NCBI GenBank assembly: GCA_020723085.1 | Contig: DYJN01000025.1 | Span: 1-49,557, forward strand | Origin: Arcobacter sp. | GTDB lineage: Bacteria; Acidobacteriota; Terriglobia; Bryobacterales; Bryobacteraceae | DNA length: 49,557 nucleotides | Direction of reading: 5' to 3' | In this document: in pieces, positions 30,605-38,435 of the stretch | Layout: each line of letters opens with the position of its first letter | Numbering within the stretch: the first letter of the stretch is position 1 | Notes under the pieces: model-generated | Told to the model about the DNA's origin: nothing | The model's database searches: none | What the model saw: only the letters and a program-made list of their open reading frames with translations | Program-made: the position numbers and the translations under genes

Positions 30605-31327
30605 GCGGATGGCCAGGTGCTCCGGCAGCCCCGCGTCGAGAATCCTCTTCTGCGCGTCTTCCACGCGGTACTTCACGCGCCGCAGGGCAAGAACGCGCCG
30701 CTCCACGTCCCACAGAGCGTATGCGGCGCGCGAATCGCGGTCGCGGGGCTGGCCGACAGAACCAGGATTGACGAGCCACTGAGCATCCGCTTCCAGCCTG
30801 TACAGCGTCTCGGTTTCGCCGAAACGGGGCTGGCGCAGGTCCAGCAGCCCCTCCTTCGCCCACACCCATCCTCCCTGCAAGTGCGTGTGTCCGAAGAAGC
30901 ACAGGCTGGAGTGGAGAGCCTCTTTGAGCGCGAGAGCCTCGTTGCGGTCGACCACGTACTCGTCCTCGTCGTACGGCGATCCATGGAACAGTTCGAATCC
31001 GTCGAGGACCAGCGGTCCGGCGGGCAGGCTGCGCAGCCAGGCGAGCTGGCGCGCGTCGAGCTGCCCGTTCGTCCAGCGCGCGGCTTCGAGCGCGTATTGA
31101 TTGAAGTCGCTCGGCTCGTCGATGAAGGCGCAGACGCGGTCGTGATTGCCGCGGACGGTATGCGCGACGGCTTCCATCGCCCAGGCGACGACTTCGCGCG
31201 GACACGCGTTGTAGCCCACCAGATCGCCGCAGCAGACGATTTCGTCGTACTGTCCGGCTGCATCCTCGAGCACAGCCTGCAGAGCGTCCCAGTTGGCGTG
31301 GATGTCACTCAGGATCAGCCGGCGCAT
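30587..31327 (-). CDS. Cytoplasmic metallophosphoesterase (YfcE/diadenosine-type)
   Basis: A 246-residue calcineurin-like phosphoesterase without signal peptide. The dinuclear metal site is complete: 'ILSDIHANWDAL' (D-x-H), 'VCCGDLVGYNACP' (G-D-x-V-G), 'VRGNHDRVCAF' (G-N-H-D), 'LFHGSP' and 'CFFGHTHLQGG' (G-H-T-H), then 'VNPGSVGQPRD'. This set with 'NPGSVGQPRD' resembles the small phosphodiesterase subgroup related to YfcE or ApaH-like enzymes; substrate undefined. Its 5' end overlaps the stop of the following upstream-encoded membrane phosphoesterase (31315-32460) by 13 nt, so the pair is translationally coupled. The C-terminus overlaps uvrC. Confidence 0.88.
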   Translation of the reverse strand: MRRLILSDIHANWDALQAVLEDAAGQYDEIVCCGDLVGYNACPREVVAWAMEAVAHTVRGNHDRVCAFIDEPSDFNQYALEAARWTNGQLDARQLAWLRSLPAGPLVLDGFELFHGSPYDEDEYVVDRNEALALKEALHSSLCFFGHTHLQGGWVWAKEGLLDLRQPRFGETETLYRLEADAQWLVNPGSVGQPRDRDSRAAYALWDVERRVLALRRVKYRVEDAQKRILDAGLPEHLAIRLAFGR

Positions 31328-32460
31328 AATCGGATCAAGCTTACCTCAGGCGGGGCGCCGAGGCGGACGGGCACGCCGACAGTGCCGAGGCCGCAGGAGA
31401 CGTAGAGCCGCCCCGGACCGAGATCATACGCTCCGCGGACATATTGCGTGAAGGCGCGGGTGACGTTGATGTTTTCGCTGAGCACAGGCAGATTCACCTG
31501 TCCGCCGTGCGTGTGGCCGGCCAGCATCAGATGGAAGCCCGCTCCTGCGGCGTCGGGAAAGTGCGCCGGATTGTGCTGCAGCAGGACGTTGCAGGCGCTG
31601 CGGTCGACGAGCGGGGCGAAGAACGGCAGCGTGCGCGTTCCCGTGCCGTAGTAATCCACGCCTGCCAGATTCAGCCGCGCCGCGCCGAAGCGGAGCAGCA
31701 CGCGGCCGCTCCTGAGGATCGTGATGCCGTGGCGGAGGGCCAGACGCGAGGCCGCCTCGGCCACGCGGGCGTATTTTTCGTGGTTGCCGTGGCAGCCATA
31801 GACGCCCGCCTCAGCGCGAAGCCGTTTCAGCAGCTCGAGGCAGCCTGCCAGATCGTCGCCGGCGCGGGTGATCAGATCGCCGGTCAGCACGGCGATGTGC
31901 GCGCGCGTTTCGTTGGCCATGTCCACAGCGCGCCGCAGCTCCGCCGGACCGAAGAACGGCCCGTAGTGAATGTCGGACAACTGCACGATGCGCAGTCCGT
32001 CGAGATCGCGGTGCAGGCCGGGGATCACGATGTCCTGTTCGACTACGGAAAGCCCGTACCGCGCCAGGGCGATGCCGAAGCCGGCGCCGCCCAGCGGCGC
32101 TGCGGCTGCGGGCAGGGACAGCGCGAGCATCCGCCGCCTGCCCGGATCAAACGCCGCCGGCCGGACCGCTTTCATCCAGAACAGCACGATCAGCGCGGCC
32201 AGCACCCAGAACAGCGACAGCGCCAGCGCCCACGCGATCAGGTCCGCGGGAAGCCACGCGAAACTGTGCAACGTCAGCACCGGCACGGCCAGCAGCATCC
32301 AAGCCGACAGGAACGCCAGCAGATACCGCGCCGCGCGCAGAAGCCGCGGGGCGGCGCGCATCCCGGGCGCGCGCGCCAGTTCCCTCCAGAGGCTGCGATG
32401 CGCCAGCAGAGTGACGAGGATGATGACCGTGACCGGCGCCCAGCGGCGGAGCAGTTCCAT
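31315..32460 (-). CDS. Membrane-anchored metallophosphoesterase (YkuE-like)
   Basis: A 381-residue protein from ATG 32460; an in-frame ATG six codons earlier overlaps the TAGAAT box. About four hydrophobic segments occupy residues 8-150, followed by a calcineurin-like domain facing out: 'IVQLSDIHYGPFFG' (D-x-H), 'VLTGDLITRAGDD', 'GCHGNHEKYARV' (G-N-H-E), and 'LMLAGHTHGGQVNLP' (G-H-T-H-G-G). The closing 'LYVSCGLGTVGVPVRLGAPPEVSLI' (in part) is typical of the YkuE/UDP-diacylglucosamine-like phosphoesterases that act on lipid or cell-wall phosphate esters. It is the first gene of a two-gene phosphoesterase unit. It is divergent from the PfkB kinase gene. Confidence 0.9.
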   Translation of the reverse strand: MELLRRWAPVTVIILVTLLAHRSLWRELARAPGMRAAPRLLRAARYLLAFLSAWMLLAVPVLTLHSFAWLPADLIAWALALSLFWVLAALIVLFWMKAVRPAAFDPGRRRMLALSLPAAAAPLGGAGFGIALARYGLSVVEQDIVIPGLHRDLDGLRIVQLSDIHYGPFFGPAELRRAVDMANETRAHIAVLTGDLITRAGDDLAGCLELLKRLRAEAGVYGCHGNHEKYARVAEAASRLALRHGITILRSGRVLLRFGAARLNLAGVDYYGTGTRTLPFFAPLVDRSACNVLLQHNPAHFPDAAGAGFHLMLAGHTHGGQVNLPVLSENINVTRAFTQYVRGAYDLGPGRLYVSCGLGTVGVPVRLGAPPEVSLIRLCAG

Positions 32461-32526
32461 GAGCCCTTGTCTCTCCATTCTACGGGCCCGCGGATCCCGG
32501 CCAGGGGGCGGGGCGGCGGCCGCCGC

Positions 32527-32532
32527 TACAAT
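32527..32532 (+). promoter_or_regulatory. -10 box of the PfkB-kinase gene (leaderless type)
   Basis: TACAAT ends 7 nt (AAAAACA) before ATG 32540, the clearest example in the window. No ribosome binding site intervenes. Confidence 0.65.
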
Positions 32533-32539
32533 AAAAACA

Positions 32540-33451
32540 ATGTCGCTCGTTGTTGTTGGATCCGTGGCATACGACGGCGTGGCCACGCCTGCCGGCAGGG
32601 TGGACCGCATGCTCGGCGGCGCCTGCACTTACATTTCCCTGGCGGCCAGCTATTTCACGCCCGTTTCGATCGTGGCGGTTGTCGGAGAGGATTTCGCGCA
32701 GGAAGACGCCGGCCTGCTCGCCTCGCGCGGCATCGATCTGGAGGGGCTCCAGCGGGCGCCCGGGAAGACCTTCTTCTGGGCGGGCGTGTACAGCGAAGAC
32801 ATGAACGACCGCGAAACGCTGGCCACCGAACTCAACGTCTTTGCCGATTTCCGCCCGGACCTGCCCGCCTCCTGCCGGAGCAAGCCGTATCTGATGCTCG
32901 GCAACATCCAGCCTGCGCTCCAGCGCGCGGTGCGCGAGCAGATGAGCGGCGCGCGCCTCATCGGCGGCGACACGATGAACTTTTGGATCGAAGGGCAGAG
33001 GGAAGAGCTGCTCCAGACCATCGCCGGGTGGGACTTCCTGCTGATCAACGACAGCGAGGCGAGACTGCTCAGCGGCGAGCGGAACCTGAAGCGCGCCGCC
33101 GCCGCCATCCGCGCCATGGGACCACGGATCCTGGTCATCAAGCGCGGCGAATACGGCGCGGCGCTGTTCCATGACGGCGGCGCGTTCAGCCTGCCGGGCT
33201 ACCTGCTGGACACGCTGAAAGACCCGACAGGAGCGGGCGACTGTTTCGCCGGCGGCTTCATTGGATCCCTGGCCGAGCGCGGCGTGACGGCGGAGACGGC
33301 GTCGCCCGCGGACCTGGCGCGCGCCGTGGTCTACGGCTCGGTCATGGGCAGCTTCTGCTGCGAAGACTTCGGAGTGGGCCGCTTCCGGACGCTGACTCGG
33401 GATGACATTGAACGCCGCTTCCAGGAATTCCGCCGGCTCACGGCGTTCTAG
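32540..33451 (+). CDS. PfkB-family carbohydrate kinase
   Basis: A 303-residue ribokinase-like sugar kinase. The N-terminal 'VVVGSVAYDGVATPAGRVD' (in part) leads to 'LGGACTYISLAASYF', the substrate loop. The C-terminal signature 'LKDPTGAGDCFAGGFIGSLA' holds the G-A-G-D motif with the catalytic base Asp. 'LLINDSEARLLSG' marks the ATP side. The sugar cannot be told from the sequence; ribokinase, fructokinase and adenosine-kinase-like members share these motifs. It has its own TACAAT promoter and no leader. The downstream glycosyltransferase starts 50 nt before this gene ends, an unusually deep overlap for two real genes. Confidence 0.88.
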   Translation: MSLVVVGSVAYDGVATPAGRVDRMLGGACTYISLAASYFTPVSIVAVVGEDFAQEDAGLLASRGIDLEGLQRAPGKTFFWAGVYSEDMNDRETLATELNVFADFRPDLPASCRSKPYLMLGNIQPALQRAVREQMSGARLIGGDTMNFWIEGQREELLQTIAGWDFLLINDSEARLLSGERNLKRAAAAIRAMGPRILVIKRGEYGAALFHDGGAFSLPGYLLDTLKDPTGAGDCFAGGFIGSLAERGVTAETASPADLARAVVYGSVMGSFCCEDFGVGRFRTLTRDDIERRFQEFRRLTAF

Positions 33452-34961
33452 GCGCGCCGCCGCGGCTGTGGCGCTGCTGCTGGCGCTGGCGGGCGCGTCC
33501 GCGTCGGCCTGGGTCCACCGCAACGGCTGGACGCTGTACTACGGCGACGCAGAGGCGCACCTGAACATCGCCCGGCGTTTCGTGGATTCACGCAACCCGG
33601 GCGCGAACCAGATCGGCACGGTCTGGCTGCCGCTGCCGCACCTGCTGATGGCGCCGCTGGCGGCGCGCGGCGATCTTTGGCACAGCGGGGTGGCGGGCGC
33701 CATCCCCTCCGTGGGCGCGTTCACGCTGGCGGGCCTTTTTTTCTTCCTGTCCCTGAGAAGGCTCGCGGGATCCGCGGCTGCCGCGCTGGCGGGAACGGCG
33801 GTGCTGGCGCTGAACCCGAACCTGCTGTACCTGCAATCGACGCCCATGACCGAGCCGCTGGCGCTGGCGTGCCTGTCCGGGCTGTTGTATTTCCTCGTGC
33901 AGTTCCGGGAATCGCGCGGCACGCTTGACGCCGCGCTGGCAGGACTGTGCGGCATGGCGGGGACCATGACTCGCTACGAACTTTGGTTCCTGCTGCCGTT
34001 TGCCGCCGCCTTCCTCATGGTGCGCGGCGGCGCCAGCCGGTGGCGCAGCACGGCTGTGTTTGCGCTGCTGGCCGCGGCGGGTCCGGCGTGGTGGTTCGCG
34101 CACAACTGGTATTTCTATGGGGATCCGCTCGAGTTCTGGCGCGGCGAAGGGTCGGCGCGCGACATCTACCAGCGTTCGCTCGACAGCGGCATGGCGCGTT
34201 ATCCGGGCGATGGGGACTGGAAGCTGGCGGCGCGTTATTACCTGGAGGCGGCGAAGCTCTGCGCGGGGGCGCCTCTGTTCTGGCTGAGCCTGGCGGGGCT
34301 GGGGGCGGCGCTCAAAAGGTATTGGGCTGCGGCCGCGTTCGTGCTGCTCGTGCCCGTGTTTTATGTGATGAGCATGTACTCTTCGGGCACGCCGATCTTC
34401 GTGCCGCACCTGTGGCCGTTCAGCTACTACAACACGCGGTACGGGATTGGCTGGCTGGCGGTGGCGGCGCTCGGGTGCGCGGCGCTGGCGGCGCTGGCGC
34501 CCGCGCGGTGGCGCGCCTGGGCGGCGGCGGCGATCGTCGCCGTTTCGGTTTCGCCCTGGATGCTGAAGCCGGCGCCGGAGTCGTGGATCTGCTGGAAGGA
34601 ATCCGAGGTGAACTCCATCACGCGCCGCCGCATGGCGCGCGAGGCCGCTGCCTATCTGGCGCCGCGTTACCGGAGCTGTTCGGGCATCCTGCTGGCCTTC
34701 GGCAACCTGACCGCGGTGCTGAGGCTGGCGCGGATTCCGCTGCGGGAGTCGCTTCAGGTGGACGACGGGCTGGAGTTCCACGCCGCGGCGGCGAGACCGG
34801 ACCTGTTTCTGCGTGAGGAGTGGGTGCTGTGCACGCCCGGCGGCCGCGCCTGCCGCGCCGCGGCCCGCCTGCAACGCGGTCCGCGCCGTTACGAGTGTGT
34901 CAAAATTCTTGCAGCGAAAGACTCGGCGGGCCTGGAGATCTGGCGCCGCATAGGGCAGTAG
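33402..34961 (+). CDS. GT-C type membrane glycosyltransferase
   Basis: A 519-residue polytopic protein with about nine to eleven hydrophobic helices. The first external loop has 'YYGDAEAHLNIARRFVD', the Asp/Glu-rich loop expected of lipid-sugar-dependent GT-C (Dolichyl-P-mannose/ArnT-like) transferases, followed by 'WLPLPHLLMAPLA'. A soluble tail (about 400-519) follows the last helix. Acceptor and sugar are unknown; such enzymes decorate envelope lipids, proteins or polysaccharides. The annotated ATG at 33402 makes it overlap the kinase by 50 nt; a GTG at about 33468 is an alternative that removes the overlap and part of the basic N-terminus. dapF starts 6 nt after its stop. Confidence 0.8.
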   Translation: MTLNAASRNSAGSRRSRRAAAAVALLLALAGASASAWVHRNGWTLYYGDAEAHLNIARRFVDSRNPGANQIGTVWLPLPHLLMAPLAARGDLWHSGVAGAIPSVGAFTLAGLFFFLSLRRLAGSAAAALAGTAVLALNPNLLYLQSTPMTEPLALACLSGLLYFLVQFRESRGTLDAALAGLCGMAGTMTRYELWFLLPFAAAFLMVRGGASRWRSTAVFALLAAAGPAWWFAHNWYFYGDPLEFWRGEGSARDIYQRSLDSGMARYPGDGDWKLAARYYLEAAKLCAGAPLFWLSLAGLGAALKRYWAAAAFVLLVPVFYVMSMYSSGTPIFVPHLWPFSYYNTRYGIGWLAVAALGCAALAALAPARWRAWAAAAIVAVSVSPWMLKPAPESWICWKESEVNSITRRRMAREAAAYLAPRYRSCSGILLAFGNLTAVLRLARIPLRESLQVDDGLEFHAAAARPDLFLREEWVLCTPGGRACRAAARLQRGPRRYECVKILAAKDSAGLEIWRRIGQ

Positions 34962-34967
34962 TCAGAG

Positions 34968-35792
34968 ATGATTCCTTTCACCAAAGCGCACGGAGCCAGG
35001 AACGATTTCCTGCTCACCTGGGCGCATGAAGCGCCCCCGGAGGGCCTGCTGCGCGAGGCGGCGATCGCCATTTGCGACCGCCACACCGGGATCGGCGCCG
35101 ACGGCTGGCTGCTGGTCAGACCTGCTTCGCAGGGCGCTCCCGCGGCCATCCGCCTGTTCAACTCCGACGGCAGCGAAGCCGAGATCAGCGGCAATGGGAC
35201 ACGCTGCGCAGCCGCGTTTCTCTGCGACGCGGGGCTTGCCGGGCCGGAGATCGAGATCCTCACGGGCGCGGGACTCAAGCGGCTGCGCCTGCTCGGCCGC
35301 GACGGCCTCCGCTTCGATTTCGAAATGGACATGGGCGCGGCGCGCATCGCGCCCGAGGAGCTGCGCGTGACGCTGGAGATTCAGGGCCGCGTGCTCGACT
35401 GCACTCTGGTCTGGCCGGGCAACCCGCAGTGCGCAGTCTTCGCGGGAGAGATCCCCGGGGATTGGGAGGCGCTCGGAGCGGCCATCGAAAGCCATCCCCA
35501 GTTCCCGAACCGCACCAACGTCAGCTTTGTGAAGCGGATCGATGAATTCCAGCTTGAAGTGCGCTTCTACGAGCGCGGCGCAGGCGTGACGATGTCGAGC
35601 GGAACCGGTTCGACCGGCGCATTCGCCGCGGCGCGCGCGCGGGGGCTCACCGGTCCGCGAGCCGTCGTCCACACGCCGGCCGGACCCCTCGAGCTGCGCG
35701 AAGAAGGGGGCGTGATCCTGCTGCGGGGTCCGGCGGAAATCGTGGCCGGCGGCGAGTTTTATTTTTCCGGCAGCGCTGCAAACCAGCGGTAG
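34968..35792 (+). CDS. dapF: Diaminopimelate epimerase-like, second catalytic Cys replaced
   Basis: A 274-residue DapF-fold protein. DapF inverts LL- to meso-diaminopimelate for lysine and peptidoglycan, using two cysteines. The first is present: C80 in 'EISGNGTRCAAAF'. The second, normally in 'x-C-G-T-G', is S211 in 'GVTMSSGTGSTGA', with no cysteine nearby. The substrate His in 'GNPHxV' is also changed (Q154, 'PGNPQCAVF'). The N-terminal 'FTKAHGARNDFLL' and 'FNSDGSEAEISGNG' are normal. The gene follows the glycosyltransferase by 6 nt and overlaps the convergent beta-lactamase-like gene by 34 nt. Either it works with an altered mechanism, or another epimerase does the essential job and this one has a different substrate. 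Confidence 0.85.
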   Translation: MIPFTKAHGARNDFLLTWAHEAPPEGLLREAAIAICDRHTGIGADGWLLVRPASQGAPAAIRLFNSDGSEAEISGNGTRCAAAFLCDAGLAGPEIEILTGAGLKRLRLLGRDGLRFDFEMDMGAARIAPEELRVTLEIQGRVLDCTLVWPGNPQCAVFAGEIPGDWEALGAAIESHPQFPNRTNVSFVKRIDEFQLEVRFYERGAGVTMSSGTGSTGAFAAARARGLTGPRAVVHTPAGPLELREEGGVILLRGPAEIVAGGEFYFSGSAANQR

Positions 35793-36667
35793 AGCACGCC
35801 CGACGCCGTGGCCAGCGCCCGCTCGCGCTGCGTCAGGTCCCGTTCGGTACCCTTGAGAAACACCGCCAGCGCCAGCCGGCCGCGCCCGGCGGGCAGCTCC
35901 GCCACCCCCGCCACGCTCATGCACACGTTGCGCCCGTCCCAGAATGCAGTGGAGCCGGACTTGTGGTAGACCAGCGCGTCTCCCAGTTCCGGACGGATCC
36001 GCCCGGCGCCGTGCGGCGTCGCGCGCAGCCATTGGCGCATCCGCTTGCGGCTCGCCTCATGCAGGAGCTGCCCGCCTTCGATGGCGGACAACAGCATGAC
36101 CAGGGCTTCGGGCGCCGCCGTGTCGCGCTCGTCCATCAGGAACCGCTCGCGGGAAGCCGCCAGCCGGAACGCCGCGTCCAGTGCGGCGAGCGAACGGTCC
36201 ACGCGAATCCCTTCGCCGAACCACCGCGCCATCCTCTGCCGGACAGCCTCGGGACCGCGCCCCAGCTCCAGAAGCATATCGGATGCGCTTGCGTCGTTGT
36301 CCCGGACGGCTGCTTCGAGCAACTGCCCCACGGTGACAACCGCGCCCTCCGGGTAGCGGTCCCGCAGCGGGCTGAAACCAGGACTGTAAGCGCCGGGCTC
36401 GAGGGAGACCATCTTCCGGAAAGGCATCTCGCCGAGCTCCATCTGCGCGAAGGCATGCAGAGCCACGGGGAGTTGCGTCATCTCGAGCAGCGGGAAACGG
36501 TCTTTTGACCTCCAGCCGGCCAGCCGGCCGCTTTTCAGTTCGAGCGCCGCCGCGCCCAGCACGCCATCCACCGCCGTCTCGATTTCGCGCATGGCCGGAG
36601 CGAACTCCGGCGCCGGCTGCCCGCGCAGGCGCGCGCCGAACAACAGGAGCGCGGAGCGGCGCGTCAT
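35759..36667 (-). CDS. Class A beta-lactamase-like pseudoenzyme
   Basis: A 302-residue exported protein with the class A beta-lactamase fold: signal-like 'MTRRSALLLFGARLRG', then family pattern 'FPLLEMTQLPVALHAF', 'AVRDNDASASDMLLEL', 'APEALVMLLSAIEGGQ' and the strand 'YHKSGSTAFW'. The catalytic residues are lost. Ser70-x-x-Lys73 becomes E62-M-T-Q65, and Ser130-Asp-Asn becomes N124-D125-A126. K236-S-G (the K-T-G motif) survives. It therefore cannot act by the usual serine acylation. A binding role for penicillin-like or peptidoglycan ligands is possible. Its ATG overlaps the cupin stop by 4 nt (ATGA), and its 3' end overlaps dapF by 34 nt. Confidence 0.85.
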   Translation of the reverse strand: MTRRSALLLFGARLRGQPAPEFAPAMREIETAVDGVLGAAALELKSGRLAGWRSKDRFPLLEMTQLPVALHAFAQMELGEMPFRKMVSLEPGAYSPGFSPLRDRYPEGAVVTVGQLLEAAVRDNDASASDMLLELGRGPEAVRQRMARWFGEGIRVDRSLAALDAAFRLAASRERFLMDERDTAAPEALVMLLSAIEGGQLLHEASRKRMRQWLRATPHGAGRIRPELGDALVYHKSGSTAFWDGRNVCMSVAGVAELPAGRGRLALAVFLKGTERDLTQRERALATASGVLYRWFAALPEK

Positions 36668-36990
36668 GACTTGCGCGGCGGCGGCGCGAAGACCACCAGA
36701 ACCACCAGCGGCGAGGATCCGGTGTTCTTCATTCCGTGCTCGACGCCCGCCGGCGCCAGGATCAGATCTCCCTGAGCCACCTGCCGCGCCTCCCCGCCCA
36801 CCAGCGCCTCGCCTGTGCCGCTGATTACGTAGTAGAGCTTGTCCTGATCCGCGTGCACGTGAGAGGCGTGCTGCTGACCCGGCAGGAAGCAGTTCAGCCC
36901 GGCGTACAGGCGCTCTCCCGCCGCAAGAGACACCTTGCCCATTCTGCCGGCGTCGAACTCCGCCAGCCGCGCAATGTCATGCAGGATCAT
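36664..36990 (-). CDS. Small cupin-domain protein
   Basis: A 108-residue single-domain cupin. The metal-binding motif 1 reads 'HASHVHADQDKLYYVISGTGE' (in part), with H-x-H spaced as G(x)5HxH(x)3,4E, and motif 2 is 'GDLILAPAGVEHGMKN' with the third His. It has no signal peptide. Cupins of this size are often sugar isomerases, dioxygenase-like enzymes or small-molecule sensors; the function here is not assigned. It is co-transcribed with the beta-lactamase-like gene (ATGA overlap, cupin first) and lies 32 nt downstream of the BshB1-like deacetylase gene, so all may be one operon running from the PHP-esterase to the lactamase-like gene. Confidence 0.85.
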   Translation of the reverse strand: MILHDIARLAEFDAGRMGKVSLAAGERLYAGLNCFLPGQQHASHVHADQDKLYYVISGTGEALVGGEARQVAQGDLILAPAGVEHGMKNTGSSPLVVLVVFAPPPRKS

Positions 36991-37022
36991 GGCCCTCTGT
37001 TTCTCCTTCCACCGCGCGGCGC

Positions 37023-37769
37023 TCAGAACGTCCGTACGCCCATCGTGACCAGGTCGTCCACGCGCAGGGTCTCTTTCACCACGTACGGCTCTCCGTATTT
37101 CACTCCGATCAGGTTGCCATAGAAGCGGGCGATGGAGCGCAGCCGGTCGTGGATCTCGCCGCGCGCCGGGAACAGTCCCGCTCCGTCCGGGGACTCGCCG
37201 TACTGCGACTCGTAGGCGAACAGCGCTTCCATCCGCCGGTCGAAATGCGGCGTGATGTCGATGACGAAAGAAGGAGCGGTGTTGGCGTACATCGAAGCGT
37301 AGACGACCTTCAGTGGGCGGTGCGGTTCGGACTGATCGTCCAGCTTGCGGATGCCGGCGAGGAATGACGCCTCGAAGCCGAGGATCGAAGCGTAGTAATG
37401 GTCGGGGTGGCGCGCCTCCCAGTAAGGAAGGATCACGACGCGCGGCTTCAGCCGCCGCACCACAGCCATCAGCGTGAAGCGGAGGCTGACGTTATTTTCA
37501 AGCCGCGCGTCCGGCATGCGGAGGTTCCCGCGGAAGGCGAGTCCGAGAATGCGGGCGGCTGCGCGGGATTCTTCAATGCGCCGCTCGGGCGTGCCGCGGG
37601 TGCCCATGTCGCCGGCGGTAAGATCGAGCGCGCCGTTCCGGTAGCCCATGGCAGCCATCTTCAGCAGCGCGCCGCCGCAGGTCTGTTCGATGTCGTCGGG
37701 GTGCGCCGCGATGGCCAGCACGTCCAGCGGCGGCACGTTTTCGAGGTCAAGAGAAGGCGGATAGAACAT
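37023..37769 (-). CDS. PIG-L/LmbE deacetylase, probably BshB1-like
   Basis: A 248-residue zinc N-deacetylase of the PIG-L family. The metal site 'AIAAHPDDIEQTCGG' carries H23-P-D25-D26-x-E28, and 'ARHPDHYYASILG' adds the second H-P-D-H. 'LTAGDMGTRGTPERRIEESRAAARILGL' (in part TAGDMGTRGTPE) is typical of BshB1, which removes acetyl from GlcNAc-malate in bacillithiol synthesis. The BshB1 reading is likely but not proven, as related enzymes (mycothiol MshB, LmbE) share these motifs and bshA/bshC are not in the window. A DinB-family protein (11541-12026) may use the thiol. It starts immediately after the rhomboid stop (TGAATG), so translation is coupled. Confidence 0.85.
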   Translation of the reverse strand: MFYPPSLDLENVPPLDVLAIAAHPDDIEQTCGGALLKMAAMGYRNGALDLTAGDMGTRGTPERRIEESRAAARILGLAFRGNLRMPDARLENNVSLRFTLMAVVRRLKPRVVILPYWEARHPDHYYASILGFEASFLAGIRKLDDQSEPHRPLKVVYASMYANTAPSFVIDITPHFDRRMEALFAYESQYGESPDGAGLFPARGEIHDRLRSIARFYGNLIGVKYGEPYVVKETLRVDDLVTMGVRTF

Positions 37770-38435
37770 TCACCACACCAGGTCGCGGCGCAACCGGTAG
37801 CGGTCGCGCGTCCGGAAGACATGGATCAGCGCCGCGCCGGCGAGAAAGCCTGCCGCGTGCGCTACGAAAGCCACCCCGCCGCGCTGCGCCGCGGCGTCCG
37901 CGATGGAGCCGATGCCGCTGAACAGCTGCATCACGAACCAGTACATCAGAACCACATATGCCGGCAGCTCGAAGGTGAAAACGAAGAGGAACCAGCCCAG
38001 CATCACAATGCGCGAGTGCGGGAACTTCACCAGATAGGCGCCCATCACGCCGGCGATGGCGCCGCTGGCGCCAACCATCGGCACGCGCGAGTCCGGGTTG
38101 GCCGCATACTGGCCCAAAGCAGCCGCCACGCCGCACAACAGATAGAAAAGCAGGAAGCGCCCGTGCCCGAGGATGTCTTCGACATTGTCGCCGAAGACCC
38201 AGAGGAAAAGCATGTTGCCCAGCAGGTGCAGCCAGCCTCCGTGAAGAAACATCGACGTCAGGACATTGAGCCAGGAGAAGCGCTCCGGCACCAAACCGAA
38301 GAGGAAAAGGAAGTCGTTGCGCGTGTGCGGGTCCAGGGAGACCTGAAACAGGAAGACGAGCACGTTGGCGGCGATCAGCGCCACCGTCACCAGCGGCTGC
38401 GAGTAGCTTCTCTGCGAATCGTGGATCGGGATCAT
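37770..38435 (-). CDS. Rhomboid-family intramembrane serine protease
   Basis: A 221-residue six-helix rhomboid. The active-site pair is S124 in 'MVGASGAIAGVMGAY' (G-x-S-G) and H193 in 'VAFVAHAAGFLAGA'. Loop 1 'FLHGGWLHLLGNMLFL' with its H and N residues is the classic oxyanion-side element. A longer loop after helix 5 is present. Substrates are unknown; in bacteria, rhomboids cleave transmembrane segments in quality control or signalling. It overlaps the upstream PfkB kinase gene by 4 nt and is directly followed by the BshB1-like deacetylase gene, within a minus-strand operon. Confidence 0.95.
   Translation of the reverse strand: MIPIHDSQRSYSQPLVTVALIAANVLVFLFQVSLDPHTRNDFLFLFGLVPERFSWLNVLTSMFLHGGWLHLLGNMLFLWVFGDNVEDILGHGRFLLFYLLCGVAAALGQYAANPDSRVPMVGASGAIAGVMGAYLVKFPHSRIVMLGWFLFVFTFELPAYVVLMYWFVMQLFSGIGSIADAAAQRGGVAFVAHAAGFLAGAALIHVFRTRDRYRLRRDLVW

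Noticed and set aside
36664-36667. A frameshift or assembly break between the cupin and the lactamase-like gene.
   Set aside because: The ATGA overlap is a normal coupled start; both frames are complete.
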